This document shows positions 16,739-25,027 of a DNA stretch of 64,000 nt, piece by piece. The notes under the pieces are model-generated. The model saw only the letters and a program-made list of their open reading frames with translations, made no database searches and had not been told where the DNA came from. The DNA is taken from NCBI GenBank assembly GCA_965247815.1, contig CBDFHW010000025.1, positions 1-64,000 of the forward strand, read 5' to 3'. Source of the stretch: CBDAQA01 sp965247815 (lineage in GTDB: Bacteria > Planctomycetota > Phycisphaerae > Tepidisphaerales > Tepidisphaeraceae). The position numbers and the translations under genes are program-made. Numbering within the stretch: position 1 is the stretch's first letter; each line of letters opens with the position of its first letter.

Positions 16739-19700
16739 ATGTCTATTCGCGTGGCGTTGAATCATAAGACCTCGTACACCTATGCTCGCCCCGCGTGGTT
16801 ATCGCCGCAGGTGATTCGTTTGAGCCCGGCACCGCATTGCCGGACACCGATCCTGAGCTATTCGCTCAGCGTCAAACCCGACGAGCATTTCATCAACTGG
16901 CAGCAGGACCCGTACGGAAACCGGCTCGCCCGGCTGGTCTTTCCGAAACAAACCCGGCAGTTCTCGATCGAAATTGACTTGATCGCCGAGCTGACCGTTG
17001 TAAACGCCTTCGACTTCTTCATGGAGAAAGAGGCCGAGCAATACCCGTTTACCTACGACGCCGTGCTCGCCCGCGAACTGCTCCCGTATCTGGAAAAGCT
17101 TCCGGCCGAACCCACATTCACGGACTGGATTTCGGGCGCCCGCAAGCAGGGCGTTGCGACGATTAATTACCTCGTCGAATTGAATCAGAAACTCGCGGGC
17201 CAGATCAAATATCTGATCCGAATGGAACCGGGAATCCAGACTCCCGAGCAGACGCTGACCCTCGGCAGCGGGTCGTGCCGGGACTCGTCGTGGCTGCTGG
17301 TTCAGGTGCTCAGGCATCTGGGGCTGGCGGCGCGGTTCGCGTCGGGCTACTTGATCCAGCTGACGCCGGACGTCAAAAGCCTTGAAGGCCCGATCGGGAC
17401 GACGGTCGATTTCACCGACCTTCACGCCTGGGCCGAGGTATATCTCCCGGGTGCCGGGTGGATCGGCCTCGACCCGACGTCGGGGTTGCTCACGGCCGAG
17501 GGACACATCCCGCTCGCCTGCTCGGCCGATCCCGTATCGGCTGCCGCCATCACCGGATTCTGTTCGTTCGACGACGCCGGTGTAGTCACGTCAGATCCCG
17601 AAGACGGCAAACCGCACGGTGACAATCAGGACAATGTCGAAAAAGATGGGTTCAGCTTCGCAATGTCGGTGAAGCGCGTTCACGAACAGCCGCGCGTCAC
17701 CAAGCCGTATACCGACGACCAGTGGACGCAGATCGAGGCGCTCGGCCACAAGGTCGACGAAGTGCTCCGCAAGTCAGACGTCCGCATGACCATGGGCGGC
17801 GAGCCGACGTTCGTGTCGATCGACGACATGGACGGCGCCGAGTGGAACAGCGACGCGCTCGGGCCCATGAAATACAAGCGGGGCGACGAATTAGTTCGTC
17901 GGCTCCGTGACCGTTTCGCGCCCAAGGGATTTCTTCACCACGGACAGGGAAAATGGTACCCCGGTGAACCGCTGCCCCGCTGGGCGATGGGCCTGTACTG
18001 GCGGAAAGACGGGCAGCCAATCTGGAAGAATCCGACACTGATTGCCGACGAGCAGAGCCCGTTCCCGCACACCGAAAACGACGCCCGCACGTTCATGGTT
18101 CGTCTCGCCGAACGGCTCGGCGTCGAAGCGCACTTCATCGTGCCCGGGTATGAAGACGCCTGGCATTATCTCTGGAAAGAACGCCGGCTGCCCACCAATG
18201 TCGACCCGTTGAAAAGCAAACTGGAAAACGAACAGGAGCGGGTTCGGCTGGCGAAGATTTTTGAAACGGGACTCGAACGGACGGTAGGCTTCGCATTACC
18301 GATCCGCCGCGACCGGTTTGCCGCCGGCACCGGCGCGTGGGTCAGCGGTGAATGGTTTTTGCGTCCTGAGCGGATGTACCTCATCCCCGGCGACTCGGCG
18401 ATGGGGTTCCGTCTGCCGCTCGATTCACTGCCGTGGGTGGCCAAGTCCGACCTCCCGCACATCACCCCGCAGGACCCCTGGGCCGAGCGATCCCCGTTGC
18501 CGACGCGCGACCAGATCGCGCAGCGGCACTACATGATCCCACACCCCGAGCCGACCTTCGTGCCGGGGCAGCTCGAAGCGTACGGCCAGCAGTTGCGTGA
18601 AGAAGACGCCTGGCTCGCGTCCGGGCCGGAGTCGGAATATGCCGCGACCGGCCCGCGCATCGGTGAAGGGATAACGCACGCCGCCGAAGAGGCCGAGCGT
18701 CGACGCCGTTCGTTTTCACCGGACGCCGCGCCGGTCCGCGGGCAGTCCGCGCCGTGGCTCGTCAGGACCGCGCTCTGCACTGAGTTGCGCGGCAACGCGC
18801 TCCGCGTGTTCATGCCCCCGGTGCGATATCTTGAAGACTATCTCGAACTCGTGACGGCCGTCGAAGACACTGCCGCGGACCTCGGGTTCCCGGTGCTGAT
18901 TGAAGGGTACACGCCGCCGTACGACCCCCGGCTGCAGAAGATCGGCGTCACGCCCGACCCCGGTGTGATTGAAGTAAACACCCACCCGGTCGAGAGCTGG
19001 GACGAACTGGTCCGCAACACCGACGCGCTGTACGAGGAAGCGCGACTGACCCGGCTGGGCACCGAAAAGTTTTTGCTGGACGGCCGGCACACCGGCACGG
19101 GCGGGGGCAATCACATCGTGATCGGCGGCGCGACACCGGCCGATTCGCCGCTGCTGCGGAGGCCCGATCTGCTGCGGAGCCTGATCGGCTATTGGCACAA
19201 TCACCCGTCGCTGTCTTACCTGTTCAGCGGGATGTTCATCGGCCCGACCAGCCAGGCGCCGCGCGTCGACGAAGCCCGCAACGACCAGGTTTACGAAATG
19301 GAGATCGCGTTCGGCCAAGTCCCCGACCGCGGGCCGTGCCTGCCGTGGGTGGTCGACCGCATCTTCCGCAATCTGCTGATCGACGTCACCGGGAACACCC
19401 ACCGGTCGGAGTTTTGCATCGACAAGCTGTACGCGCCGGACTCGCCGACCGGCAGGCTCGGGCTTCTCGAGCTGCGGGCCTTCGAGATGCCCCCGCACCC
19501 GCGAATGAGTCTGTTGCAGCACCTGCTGCTTCGGGCGCTGGTGGCGCGGTTCTGGAACAATCCTTACAAGGCAAAACTGGTTCGCTGGGGTACTGAACTG
19601 CACGACCGGTTCATGCTCCCGCACTTTGTTCGAGAAGACCTCGACGACGTACTTTACGAGACCGCACTCGCGGGTTTTGCGATCAAGCCCGAGTGGTTCA

Positions 19701-20260
19701 CCACGCACCTGGAGTTCCGGTTCCCGCATTTCGGGACCGTTCAGCAGCGGGGCATCAGCATGGAACTTCGCCAGGCGATCGAGCCCTGGCACGTGCTCGG
19801 CGAGGAGACCGGCGGCGGGGGTGTTGTCCGGTACGTCGACTCTTCGGTCGAACGCCTTCAGGTGCTCGTCGATGGAATGGTCGACACCCGGCACGTCGTT
19901 ACCGTCAACGGCGTCCGCGTGCCGCTGCGACCCACGGGCACCAACGGCCAGTTCGTTGCCGGCGTTCGGTACCGCGCCTGGAAATCGTTCAACGCACTGC
20001 ACCCGACGATCGGCGTTCATTCCCCGCTCACTTTCGATCTTTACGACACGTGGTCTTCACGGTCGATCGGCGGGTGCACGTATTATGTGGCCCACCCCGG
20101 GGGTCGAAACTACGATCGCGTACCGGTGAATGCTTACGAAGCCGAAGGACGCCGCCTCGCAAGGTTCTACGCGTCGGGCCACACGCCCGGCGTGCGGACG
20201 ATTGCGGAACCCACGTCCAGCCAGGAACACCCATTTACCCTGGACCTCAGACGCGTATGA
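16739..20260 (+). CDS. Transglutaminase fused to DUF2126 putative amidoligase
   Basis: Protein of 1,173 aa. Residues 3-85 match the N-terminal beta domain found before bacterial transglutaminase folds (ALNHKTSYTYARPAWLSPQ). Residues 165-250 are the papain-like core with a plausible triad: C180 in GSGSCRDSSWL, H229 in LHAWAEV and D245 in LDPTSG. From about residue 310 to the end is DUF2126 (PF09899), annotated as a putative amidoligase of the glutamine-synthetase-like fold; MTMGGEPTFVSIDDMDGAEW and GTGGGNHIVIGG are typical. ATG 16739 follows GGAAAGAG (16725-16732). It is the first gene of a cluster with a permuted ATP-grasp/alpha-E protein and a second transglutaminase, suggesting ATP-dependent peptide bond formation and remodelling. 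Substrate unknown. Confidence 0.87.
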   Translation: MSIRVALNHKTSYTYARPAWLSPQVIRLSPAPHCRTPILSYSLSVKPDEHFINWQQDPYGNRLARLVFPKQTRQFSIEIDLIAELTVVNAFDFFMEKEAEQYPFTYDAVLARELLPYLEKLPAEPTFTDWISGARKQGVATINYLVELNQKLAGQIKYLIRMEPGIQTPEQTLTLGSGSCRDSSWLLVQVLRHLGLAARFASGYLIQLTPDVKSLEGPIGTTVDFTDLHAWAEVYLPGAGWIGLDPTSGLLTAEGHIPLACSADPVSAAAITGFCSFDDAGVVTSDPEDGKPHGDNQDNVEKDGFSFAMSVKRVHEQPRVTKPYTDDQWTQIEALGHKVDEVLRKSDVRMTMGGEPTFVSIDDMDGAEWNSDALGPMKYKRGDELVRRLRDRFAPKGFLHHGQGKWYPGEPLPRWAMGLYWRKDGQPIWKNPTLIADEQSPFPHTENDARTFMVRLAERLGVEAHFIVPGYEDAWHYLWKERRLPTNVDPLKSKLENEQERVRLAKIFETGLERTVGFALPIRRDRFAAGTGAWVSGEWFLRPERMYLIPGDSAMGFRLPLDSLPWVAKSDLPHITPQDPWAERSPLPTRDQIAQRHYMIPHPEPTFVPGQLEAYGQQLREEDAWLASGPESEYAATGPRIGEGITHAAEEAERRRRSFSPDAAPVRGQSAPWLVRTALCTELRGNALRVFMPPVRYLEDYLELVTAVEDTAADLGFPVLIEGYTPPYDPRLQKIGVTPDPGVIEVNTHPVESWDELVRNTDALYEEARLTRLGTEKFLLDGRHTGTGGGNHIVIGGATPADSPLLRRPDLLRSLIGYWHNHPSLSYLFSGMFIGPTSQAPRVDEARNDQVYEMEIAFGQVPDRGPCLPWVVDRIFRNLLIDVTGNTHRSEFCIDKLYAPDSPTGRLGLLELRAFEMPPHPRMSLLQHLLLRALVARFWNNPYKAKLVRWGTELHDRFMLPHFVREDLDDVLYETALAGFAIKPEWFTTHLEFRFPHFGTVQQRGISMELRQAIEPWHVLGEETGGGGVVRYVDSSVERLQVLVDGMVDTRHVVTVNGVRVPLRPTGTNGQFVAGVRYRAWKSFNALHPTIGVHSPLTFDLYDTWSSRSIGGCTYYVAHPGGRNYDRVPVNAYEAEGRRLARFYASGHTPGVRTIAEPTSSQEHPFTLDLRRV

Positions 20261-20295
20261 AAAGACGGACGGCCGACATTTTTTGTAAGCCAGTC

Positions 20296-20438
20296 CGCGG
20301 CGCGGGCGTGGTGGACAGGCAAAGCCTGAAGCCCGCGTATGGTTTGGCACGGGCACCCTGCACTTATGTTCATGCAGAGCGATCTTCAATCGAGCGCGTT
20401 CAGACTGGCATACACGCGGGAGTGACGCCCGCGCCGCG
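20296..20438. repeat. BIME-like element with 14-bp terminal inverted repeats
   Basis: CGCGGCGCGGGCGT at 20296-20309 recurs as its exact reverse complement at 20425-20438. Each end folds on its own. The left has stems GCGGGC/GCCCGC (20302-20307 with 20331-20336) and CAGGC/GCCTG (20316-20320 with 20324-20328). The right has GCGGG/CCCGC (20416-20420 with 20428-20432). The unit fills most of the roughly 350-base gap between the two large cluster genes. It looks like a pair of REP hairpins or a small non-autonomous element. Confidence 0.55.
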
Positions 20439-20510
20439 TGGAATCGTTTCAACTGATAATTATTTTGCGGCCGCGTCGGGCGATGCCGGATACTGGTTGT
20501 CGAGCCCTGC

Positions 20511-20540
20511 ATTTAACATTATTTAACATAACTTAACACA
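20511..20540 (+). repeat. Three phased 10-bp AT-rich repeats
   Basis: Three consecutive decamers, atttaacatt, atttaacata and acttaacaca, run in tandem about 75-105 bases before the ATP-grasp gene. The TTAAC core recurs exactly once per 10 bases, close to one helical turn, in an otherwise GC-rich setting. It may be a regulator-binding array or a bent promoter element. Confidence 0.5.
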
Positions 20541-20614
20541 AAATCGCGCTGTTTTTCACATAGTTGCTGCGTCGGACTCATTTTCGACCGTCGTTTCGGT
20601 CGCTGGTCTATTAC

Positions 20615-23143
20615 ATGCCGTCACGTATTCAGATTCCACTTCGAAGCGGGTTCGCGGCGGGGTATTCCGTCGACACCGACGGCGTCGACGAAATGATCGA
20701 TGCCGACGGCTCACTTCGCGCGCATTGGCGAATGTTCGTCAGCCAGATGGACGATCTCGGTCCTGAAGAGGTACCCCGTCGGTGGGAGCACGCGTGCCGA
20801 CTGATCCGCGAGAACGGGATCACGCACAACGTCTACGGCGACCCCGAAGGGCTCGACCGGCCGTGGAAACTGGACATGGTCCCGCTGCTGGTCCCGGCAG
20901 CCGAATGGCAAGGGGTTTCCGAAGCGCTTCAGCAACGAGCCACGCTTCTGGATACTTTGCTCGCCGATCTATACGGCCCCCGCGTCTGCATCAGCGAAGG
21001 ACTGCTGCCGGCCGAACTGCTGTACGCCAACTCGGGATTTTTAAGAGCCTGTCACGGACTCACGCTTCCCCGCGGGCAGTGGTTGCATTTGTACGCCGCG
21101 GACTTGATTCGCACCGAAGACGGCAATTTCCAGGTCTTAAGCGACCGGACACAGGCGCCCAGCGGCGCGGGCTACTCGCTCGAAAACCGCATCGTCATCT
21201 CGGGCATCCTGCCGACCGTGTTTCGCCAGGCCAAGGTCCAGCGACTCGCACCGTTTTTTATCGCGCTGCGGCGAACTCTCACTTCGCTCGCGCGGCTCAA
21301 TACAGAAAATCCACGCGTCGTGCTGCTCACACCGGGCCCGTACAACGAGACGTATTTCGAGCACGCGTACCTGGCGCGGTACCTCGGGTACACGCTGGTG
21401 CAGGGCAACGACCTGACCGTCCGCGACGGCCGGGTCTATCTCAAAACGCTGGGCGAACTGCAGCGGGTCGACGTGATTCTTCGCCGGGTCGACGACGACT
21501 TCTGCGACCCGCTCGAGCTGTATTCGAATTCGTACCTCGGCGTCCCCGGTCTGGTCGAAGCGGTCCGCCAAGGCAACGTCGCGATCGCCAACGCGCTCGG
21601 CACGGGCGTGATCCAGGCGCCGGCGTTCCTGCCGTTCCTGCCCGCGCTTTGCCGGCGATTCCTGGGCGAAGATCTGATGCTCCCTTCGGTGCAGACCTGG
21701 TGGTGCGGTGACCCGGATTCGCTCCGGCACGTGCTGGGCCACTTGCAGAAGCTGGTCATCAAGCCGGCGTTCCCGTCGTTGGAATCGACACCCATTTTCG
21801 GCGAACGCCTTTCGCAGGCCCAACTGGGCGCTCTGGCCGCGAAAATTTCTGCAGCCCCGGGGCAGTACGTCGCGCAGGAGCACGTCGTGTCGCGGACCGC
21901 GCCGGTGCTGTTAAATGACAAGATGCAGGCCCGGCGGTTCACGTTCCGCGCGTATCTCGCGGCGGCCGACGGAACCTATACCGTCATGCCCGGCGGATTA
22001 GCGCGGGTGAGCCCGGAGGCCGACGCGCTCGTGGTCTCGCTGCAGAAAGGTGGCGGCAGCAAGGACGTCTGGGTGATGGCCGACGGGCCGGTCAACGAGA
22101 CCTCACTGCTCACGCCCGCTTCGCATTTGGTTGAGTTGAACCGCGGCGGGGGGGACCTCCCGAGCCGGGTCGCCGACGACTTGTTCTGGCTCGGCCGTTA
22201 CGTGCACCGCGCCGAGGAAGACGTTCGGATCGCGCGGTCCATGTTAAGCAGGATCGCCGACCACGGCCGGGTCCCCCGGCCCGACGCGACCGACGTGCTC
22301 GCCGCCGAACTGGTCGGCCATTCCGGGATTCATTTCGACGACTCGAACATCCACGCGCTGGTGGCCGAGGTCTTCAGTCCGAGCCGGACCGGCGGGCTTC
22401 GATCGGCGATCGGTCACGTCGAGGAACTCGTCCGCGCGCTGCGTGACCGCGTGTCGACCGACGCGTGGCGGATCCTGCAGGGCATCGACCGCGACCTGTC
22501 GGAGTTCGACGAAAGCGTGCAGACGAATCAGGCAGCCGGCGTCGTGCACCTTCTGAACCGGCTCGCGGTCGAGTTTCTTGCGTTCAGCGGCGTGATGGCC
22601 GAGTCGATGACGCGCGGCCACGCGTGGCGGTTTCTCGACCTGGGGAATCGGCTCGAACGGTCGATCGCGTCGGCCCGTCTGATCCGGGCGACGCTGAGCC
22701 GGGTGATCCCGGACGAGCCGGCAATGCTAGACGCGATTCTCGAGATCGCGGACAGCTCGTTGACGTATCGCAGGCGTTATTTCACACAACTGGACGCCGC
22801 CGCCGTCGTCGATCTGCTGGTGGCCGACGACGCAAACCCGCGGTCGATCGCCTACCAGGTGGGAATGATCGAGCAGCACCTTTGCGCCCTGCCCCGGCAG
22901 GCGAGTCACCCGCAGTCCAGCCCACACACGCAGCTGATCCTGCAGCTGCGGACGCGGCTGAAGTTGGCGGATCTTCGCATTTTGTGCCGGTCGACGGACG
23001 GACGCACGCGTGAAGGGCTGGACGAGCTGATGACCGAGGTTTCCACCACGATGCAGCAGGTCGCCGAGTTCGTCAGCCAGATTTACTTCAGCCATGCCGC
23101 GATCGCCCGGCGATTGTCCGAGCCCGGGGAGGGCCTGACATGA
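20615..23143 (+). CDS. Circularly permuted ATP-grasp fused to alpha-E domain
   Basis: Protein of about 842 aa. Residues 60-480 are the circularly permuted ATP-grasp type 2 fold (COG2308, DUF404/DUF407), with GPYNETYFEHAYLARYLG, DVILRRVDDDFCDPLEL and YVAQEHVVSRTAPVL as typical blocks. Residues 515-835 are the alpha-helical alpha-E domain (COG2307, DUF403), beginning PSRVADDLFWLGRYVHRAEE. In many genomes these are two adjacent genes; here they are one. The family is predicted to ligate amino groups to carboxylates. ATG 20615 (MPSRIQIPLRSG) is chosen; TTG 20564 would add 17 residues of no obvious homology. The stop overlaps the next start (ATGA), so it is coupled to the second transglutaminase. 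Confidence 0.87.
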   Translation: MPSRIQIPLRSGFAAGYSVDTDGVDEMIDADGSLRAHWRMFVSQMDDLGPEEVPRRWEHACRLIRENGITHNVYGDPEGLDRPWKLDMVPLLVPAAEWQGVSEALQQRATLLDTLLADLYGPRVCISEGLLPAELLYANSGFLRACHGLTLPRGQWLHLYAADLIRTEDGNFQVLSDRTQAPSGAGYSLENRIVISGILPTVFRQAKVQRLAPFFIALRRTLTSLARLNTENPRVVLLTPGPYNETYFEHAYLARYLGYTLVQGNDLTVRDGRVYLKTLGELQRVDVILRRVDDDFCDPLELYSNSYLGVPGLVEAVRQGNVAIANALGTGVIQAPAFLPFLPALCRRFLGEDLMLPSVQTWWCGDPDSLRHVLGHLQKLVIKPAFPSLESTPIFGERLSQAQLGALAAKISAAPGQYVAQEHVVSRTAPVLLNDKMQARRFTFRAYLAAADGTYTVMPGGLARVSPEADALVVSLQKGGGSKDVWVMADGPVNETSLLTPASHLVELNRGGGDLPSRVADDLFWLGRYVHRAEEDVRIARSMLSRIADHGRVPRPDATDVLAAELVGHSGIHFDDSNIHALVAEVFSPSRTGGLRSAIGHVEELVRALRDRVSTDAWRILQGIDRDLSEFDESVQTNQAAGVVHLLNRLAVEFLAFSGVMAESMTRGHAWRFLDLGNRLERSIASARLIRATLSRVIPDEPAMLDAILEIADSSLTYRRRYFTQLDAAAVVDLLVADDANPRSIAYQVGMIEQHLCALPRQASHPQSSPHTQLILQLRTRLKLADLRILCRSTDGRTREGLDELMTEVSTTMQQVAEFVSQIYFSHAAIARRLSEPGEGLT

Positions 23144-24048
23144 GATACAAGGTCACCCACGTGACGACCTACCAGTACAGCGAGCCGGTCCCATTGTGCC
23201 AGAACCTGGTCCACCTCAGGCCCCGCGGGTCGTCGAGGCAGACGGTCTCGTCGCACGCGATCCACGTGTCACCCAACCCGGTGATTCGCAGCGAGCGGAC
23301 CGATTTTTTCGGCAACACCGCGACCTGGTTCTCGATCCAGGAGCCGCACGACCGGCTCCGGATCACCGCGCAGTCGATGGTGGACGTCAAACCTTTCGAA
23401 CCGCCCGAAGGGTTCTGGTGGCCCGCCTGGGACGAAGTGACTGAGATTCTGAAAAATCGCCGGGAGCCCGACGTACTCGAAGCCCGGCAGTTTACGTTCG
23501 ATTCGCCCCACATCGCGGCCGACCCGGAATTGGCCGACTTCGCCCGGACCATCTTGACACCCGGCCGGTCCCTGCTCGAAGCGACCACCGCATTGACCCA
23601 CAAGATCTACGAAGAATTCAAATTCGATAAGCAGGTGACGACGATCGGGACGCCGATTCTGGATGTGCTCCGGCACCGCCACGGGGTGTGTCAGGATTTC
23701 GCGCACCTGCAGATCGGCTGCCTGCGGTCGCTCGGGCTGGCCGCGCGGTACGTCAGCGGGTATCTCGTGACCAACCCGCCGCCGGGGCAGGCCCGGCTCG
23801 TCGGTTGCGACGCGTCACACGCGTGGGTGTCCGTCTTCTTTCCCGACTTCGGTTGGATCGATTTTGACCCGACCAACGGCGTGCTGCCGTCGAGCGGGCA
23901 CATCTCCGTCGGCTGGGCCCGTGACTACACGGACATCAGCCCGGTGCGGGGCGTCGTCGTGGGCGGTCGGCGTCACTCTTTGAAAGTTTCGGTGGACGTG
24001 GAACCGTTGGACGTCAAGGAGAAACGCGATAAAAAATCGGCCACTTGA
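23140..24048 (+). CDS. Transglutaminase-like cysteine protease
   Basis: Protein of 302 aa (COG1305). Residues 1-85 are the N-terminal beta domain (MRYKVTHVTTYQYSEPVPLC), and residues 165-250 the core with a plausible triad C184 (HGVCQDFAHL), H227 (ASHAWVSV) and D243 (IDFDPTNG). No signal peptide or membrane segment is seen, so it is probably cytoplasmic. It overlaps the ATP-grasp/alpha-E gene by four bases. As a peptidase or amidase it could hydrolyse or transfer the peptides made by the two ligase-type neighbours. Confidence 0.9.
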   Translation: MRYKVTHVTTYQYSEPVPLCQNLVHLRPRGSSRQTVSSHAIHVSPNPVIRSERTDFFGNTATWFSIQEPHDRLRITAQSMVDVKPFEPPEGFWWPAWDEVTEILKNRREPDVLEARQFTFDSPHIAADPELADFARTILTPGRSLLEATTALTHKIYEEFKFDKQVTTIGTPILDVLRHRHGVCQDFAHLQIGCLRSLGLAARYVSGYLVTNPPPGQARLVGCDASHAWVSVFFPDFGWIDFDPTNGVLPSSGHISVGWARDYTDISPVRGVVVGGRRHSLKVSVDVEPLDVKEKRDKKSAT

Positions 24049-24126
24049 GGCGCATAATTCCGGTGTCGTTTCGTATTGACCAAACGGCGCGATTCATGCA
24101 AAGTGTGTTTCACGGAGGCTTCGGGC

Positions 24127-24513
24127 ATGTCAACGATCCTCGTAGTAGACGATACCGCACTGGCCCGAGAGGCCGTTTCCAAGTTGCTCGAATACGAAGG
24201 GTTCAAAGTCCTTCGCGCCGAGCACGGCCGGGACGCCTGGGCGATGATGTACGACCACACGCCTGATCTGGTCCTGCTCGACCTGATGATGCCCGAGATG
24301 GACGGCGTCACGTTGCTCCGCATGATTCGGCGTAGCGACCGCTGGGAAAACCTGCCGGTGGTGGTTCTCACCGGCGCGAGCGATGACCAGAAGCTGATTC
24401 AACGCGCGAGGGAACTAAAGATCCAAGATCTTGTTCCGAAAGCGAGCTTCGGATTTGACGACCTGCTGCGACGCCTGAAAGCACATCTAGGTCCCGAAAC
24501 GACAAAAGTTTAG
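24127..24513 (+). CDS. Stand-alone response-regulator receiver (CheY-like)
   Basis: Single receiver domain of 128 aa. Acidic residues D8 and D9 lie in ILVVDDT, the phospho-acceptor D52 in LVLLDLMMPEMDG, and the conserved Thr and Lys in VLTGAS and LVPKAS. There is no output domain, so it acts by protein-protein contact or as a phosphorelay step. ATG 24127 is preferred over an upstream in-frame start because GGAGG lies 8 bases before it and the domain begins there. No histidine kinase is encoded nearby, so its partner is elsewhere. Confidence 0.88.
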   Translation: MSTILVVDDTALAREAVSKLLEYEGFKVLRAEHGRDAWAMMYDHTPDLVLLDLMMPEMDGVTLLRMIRRSDRWENLPVVVLTGASDDQKLIQRARELKIQDLVPKASFGFDDLLRRLKAHLGPETTKV

Positions 24514-24573
24514 CTCATAAAAATCCATCGACTACGACTGCGAATTCTTGCCGTTATTTTTTCCATTTTGCAG

Positions 24574-24602
24574 TTGCACGGCCAGAATTAGGGAGTTATA
24601 CT
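24574..24602 (+). promoter_or_regulatory. Sigma70-type promoter for the 88-aa gene
   Basis: TTGCAC (24574-24579), a 17-base spacer, then TATACT (24597-24602). Both boxes are near consensus with ideal spacing. Transcription would start near 24609, about 50 bases before the ATG at 24659. Confidence 0.6.
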
Positions 24603-24658
24603 CTAGCACGTTCGGAGAGTTATCAGTTGTTTTCGACCGGGCGGGAACCCAGTATACG

Positions 24659-24925
24659 ATGTCTTATAGTTTGCATGAAACTCTGAATCGCATTGATCGG
24701 TACGTCAAGCTGAACGACGGTTGCTCGGTTCGCACCGTCGAACAGGTGCTGACGGCCGTCGGCTACGACGATTCAGAAGAGTATGCGATGTTTTCCGACG
24801 TGGACGGAAGGTTGCTGATCTACCGGTTGGGCGACAAGGGGCATCCGATTCGTCCCGCCGCCTTTATCGAAGAAAAGCTGCCGGCCGCATTCTCCGCCGC
24901 GCGGCGCAAGCCGTTGCCAGCTTGA
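24659..24925 (+). CDS. Hypothetical protein, 88 aa
   Basis: I do not recognise this protein. It is soluble, mixed in charge and has no signal peptide or membrane segment; it ends in a basic tail (AARRKPLPA). ATG 24659 is chosen because the near-consensus promoter ends at 24602, which would leave the longer upstream in-frame start (24548) outside the transcript. It lies between the receiver gene and the lutABC genes, on the same strand, but has its own promoter. Confidence 0.6.
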   Translation: MSYSLHETLNRIDRYVKLNDGCSVRTVEQVLTAVGYDDSEEYAMFSDVDGRLLIYRLGDKGHPIRPAAFIEEKLPAAFSAARRKPLPA

Positions 24926-25027
24926 TCTGTCTGATCTTTTTGCTGCCCTCCCAATTTCCTACACCGGCTGTTCTTTGCACGGCCCTTGAGTTGTTTTAAA
25001 CTCCCGCTATCTCATCGGGAGAATTCG

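Noticed and set aside
18716..20020. Long minus-strand open frame (434 codons) opposite the DUF2126 domain
   Set aside because: High-GC antisense shadow: Arg/Gly/Val-rich, no domain, and the + strand encodes a clear conserved protein.
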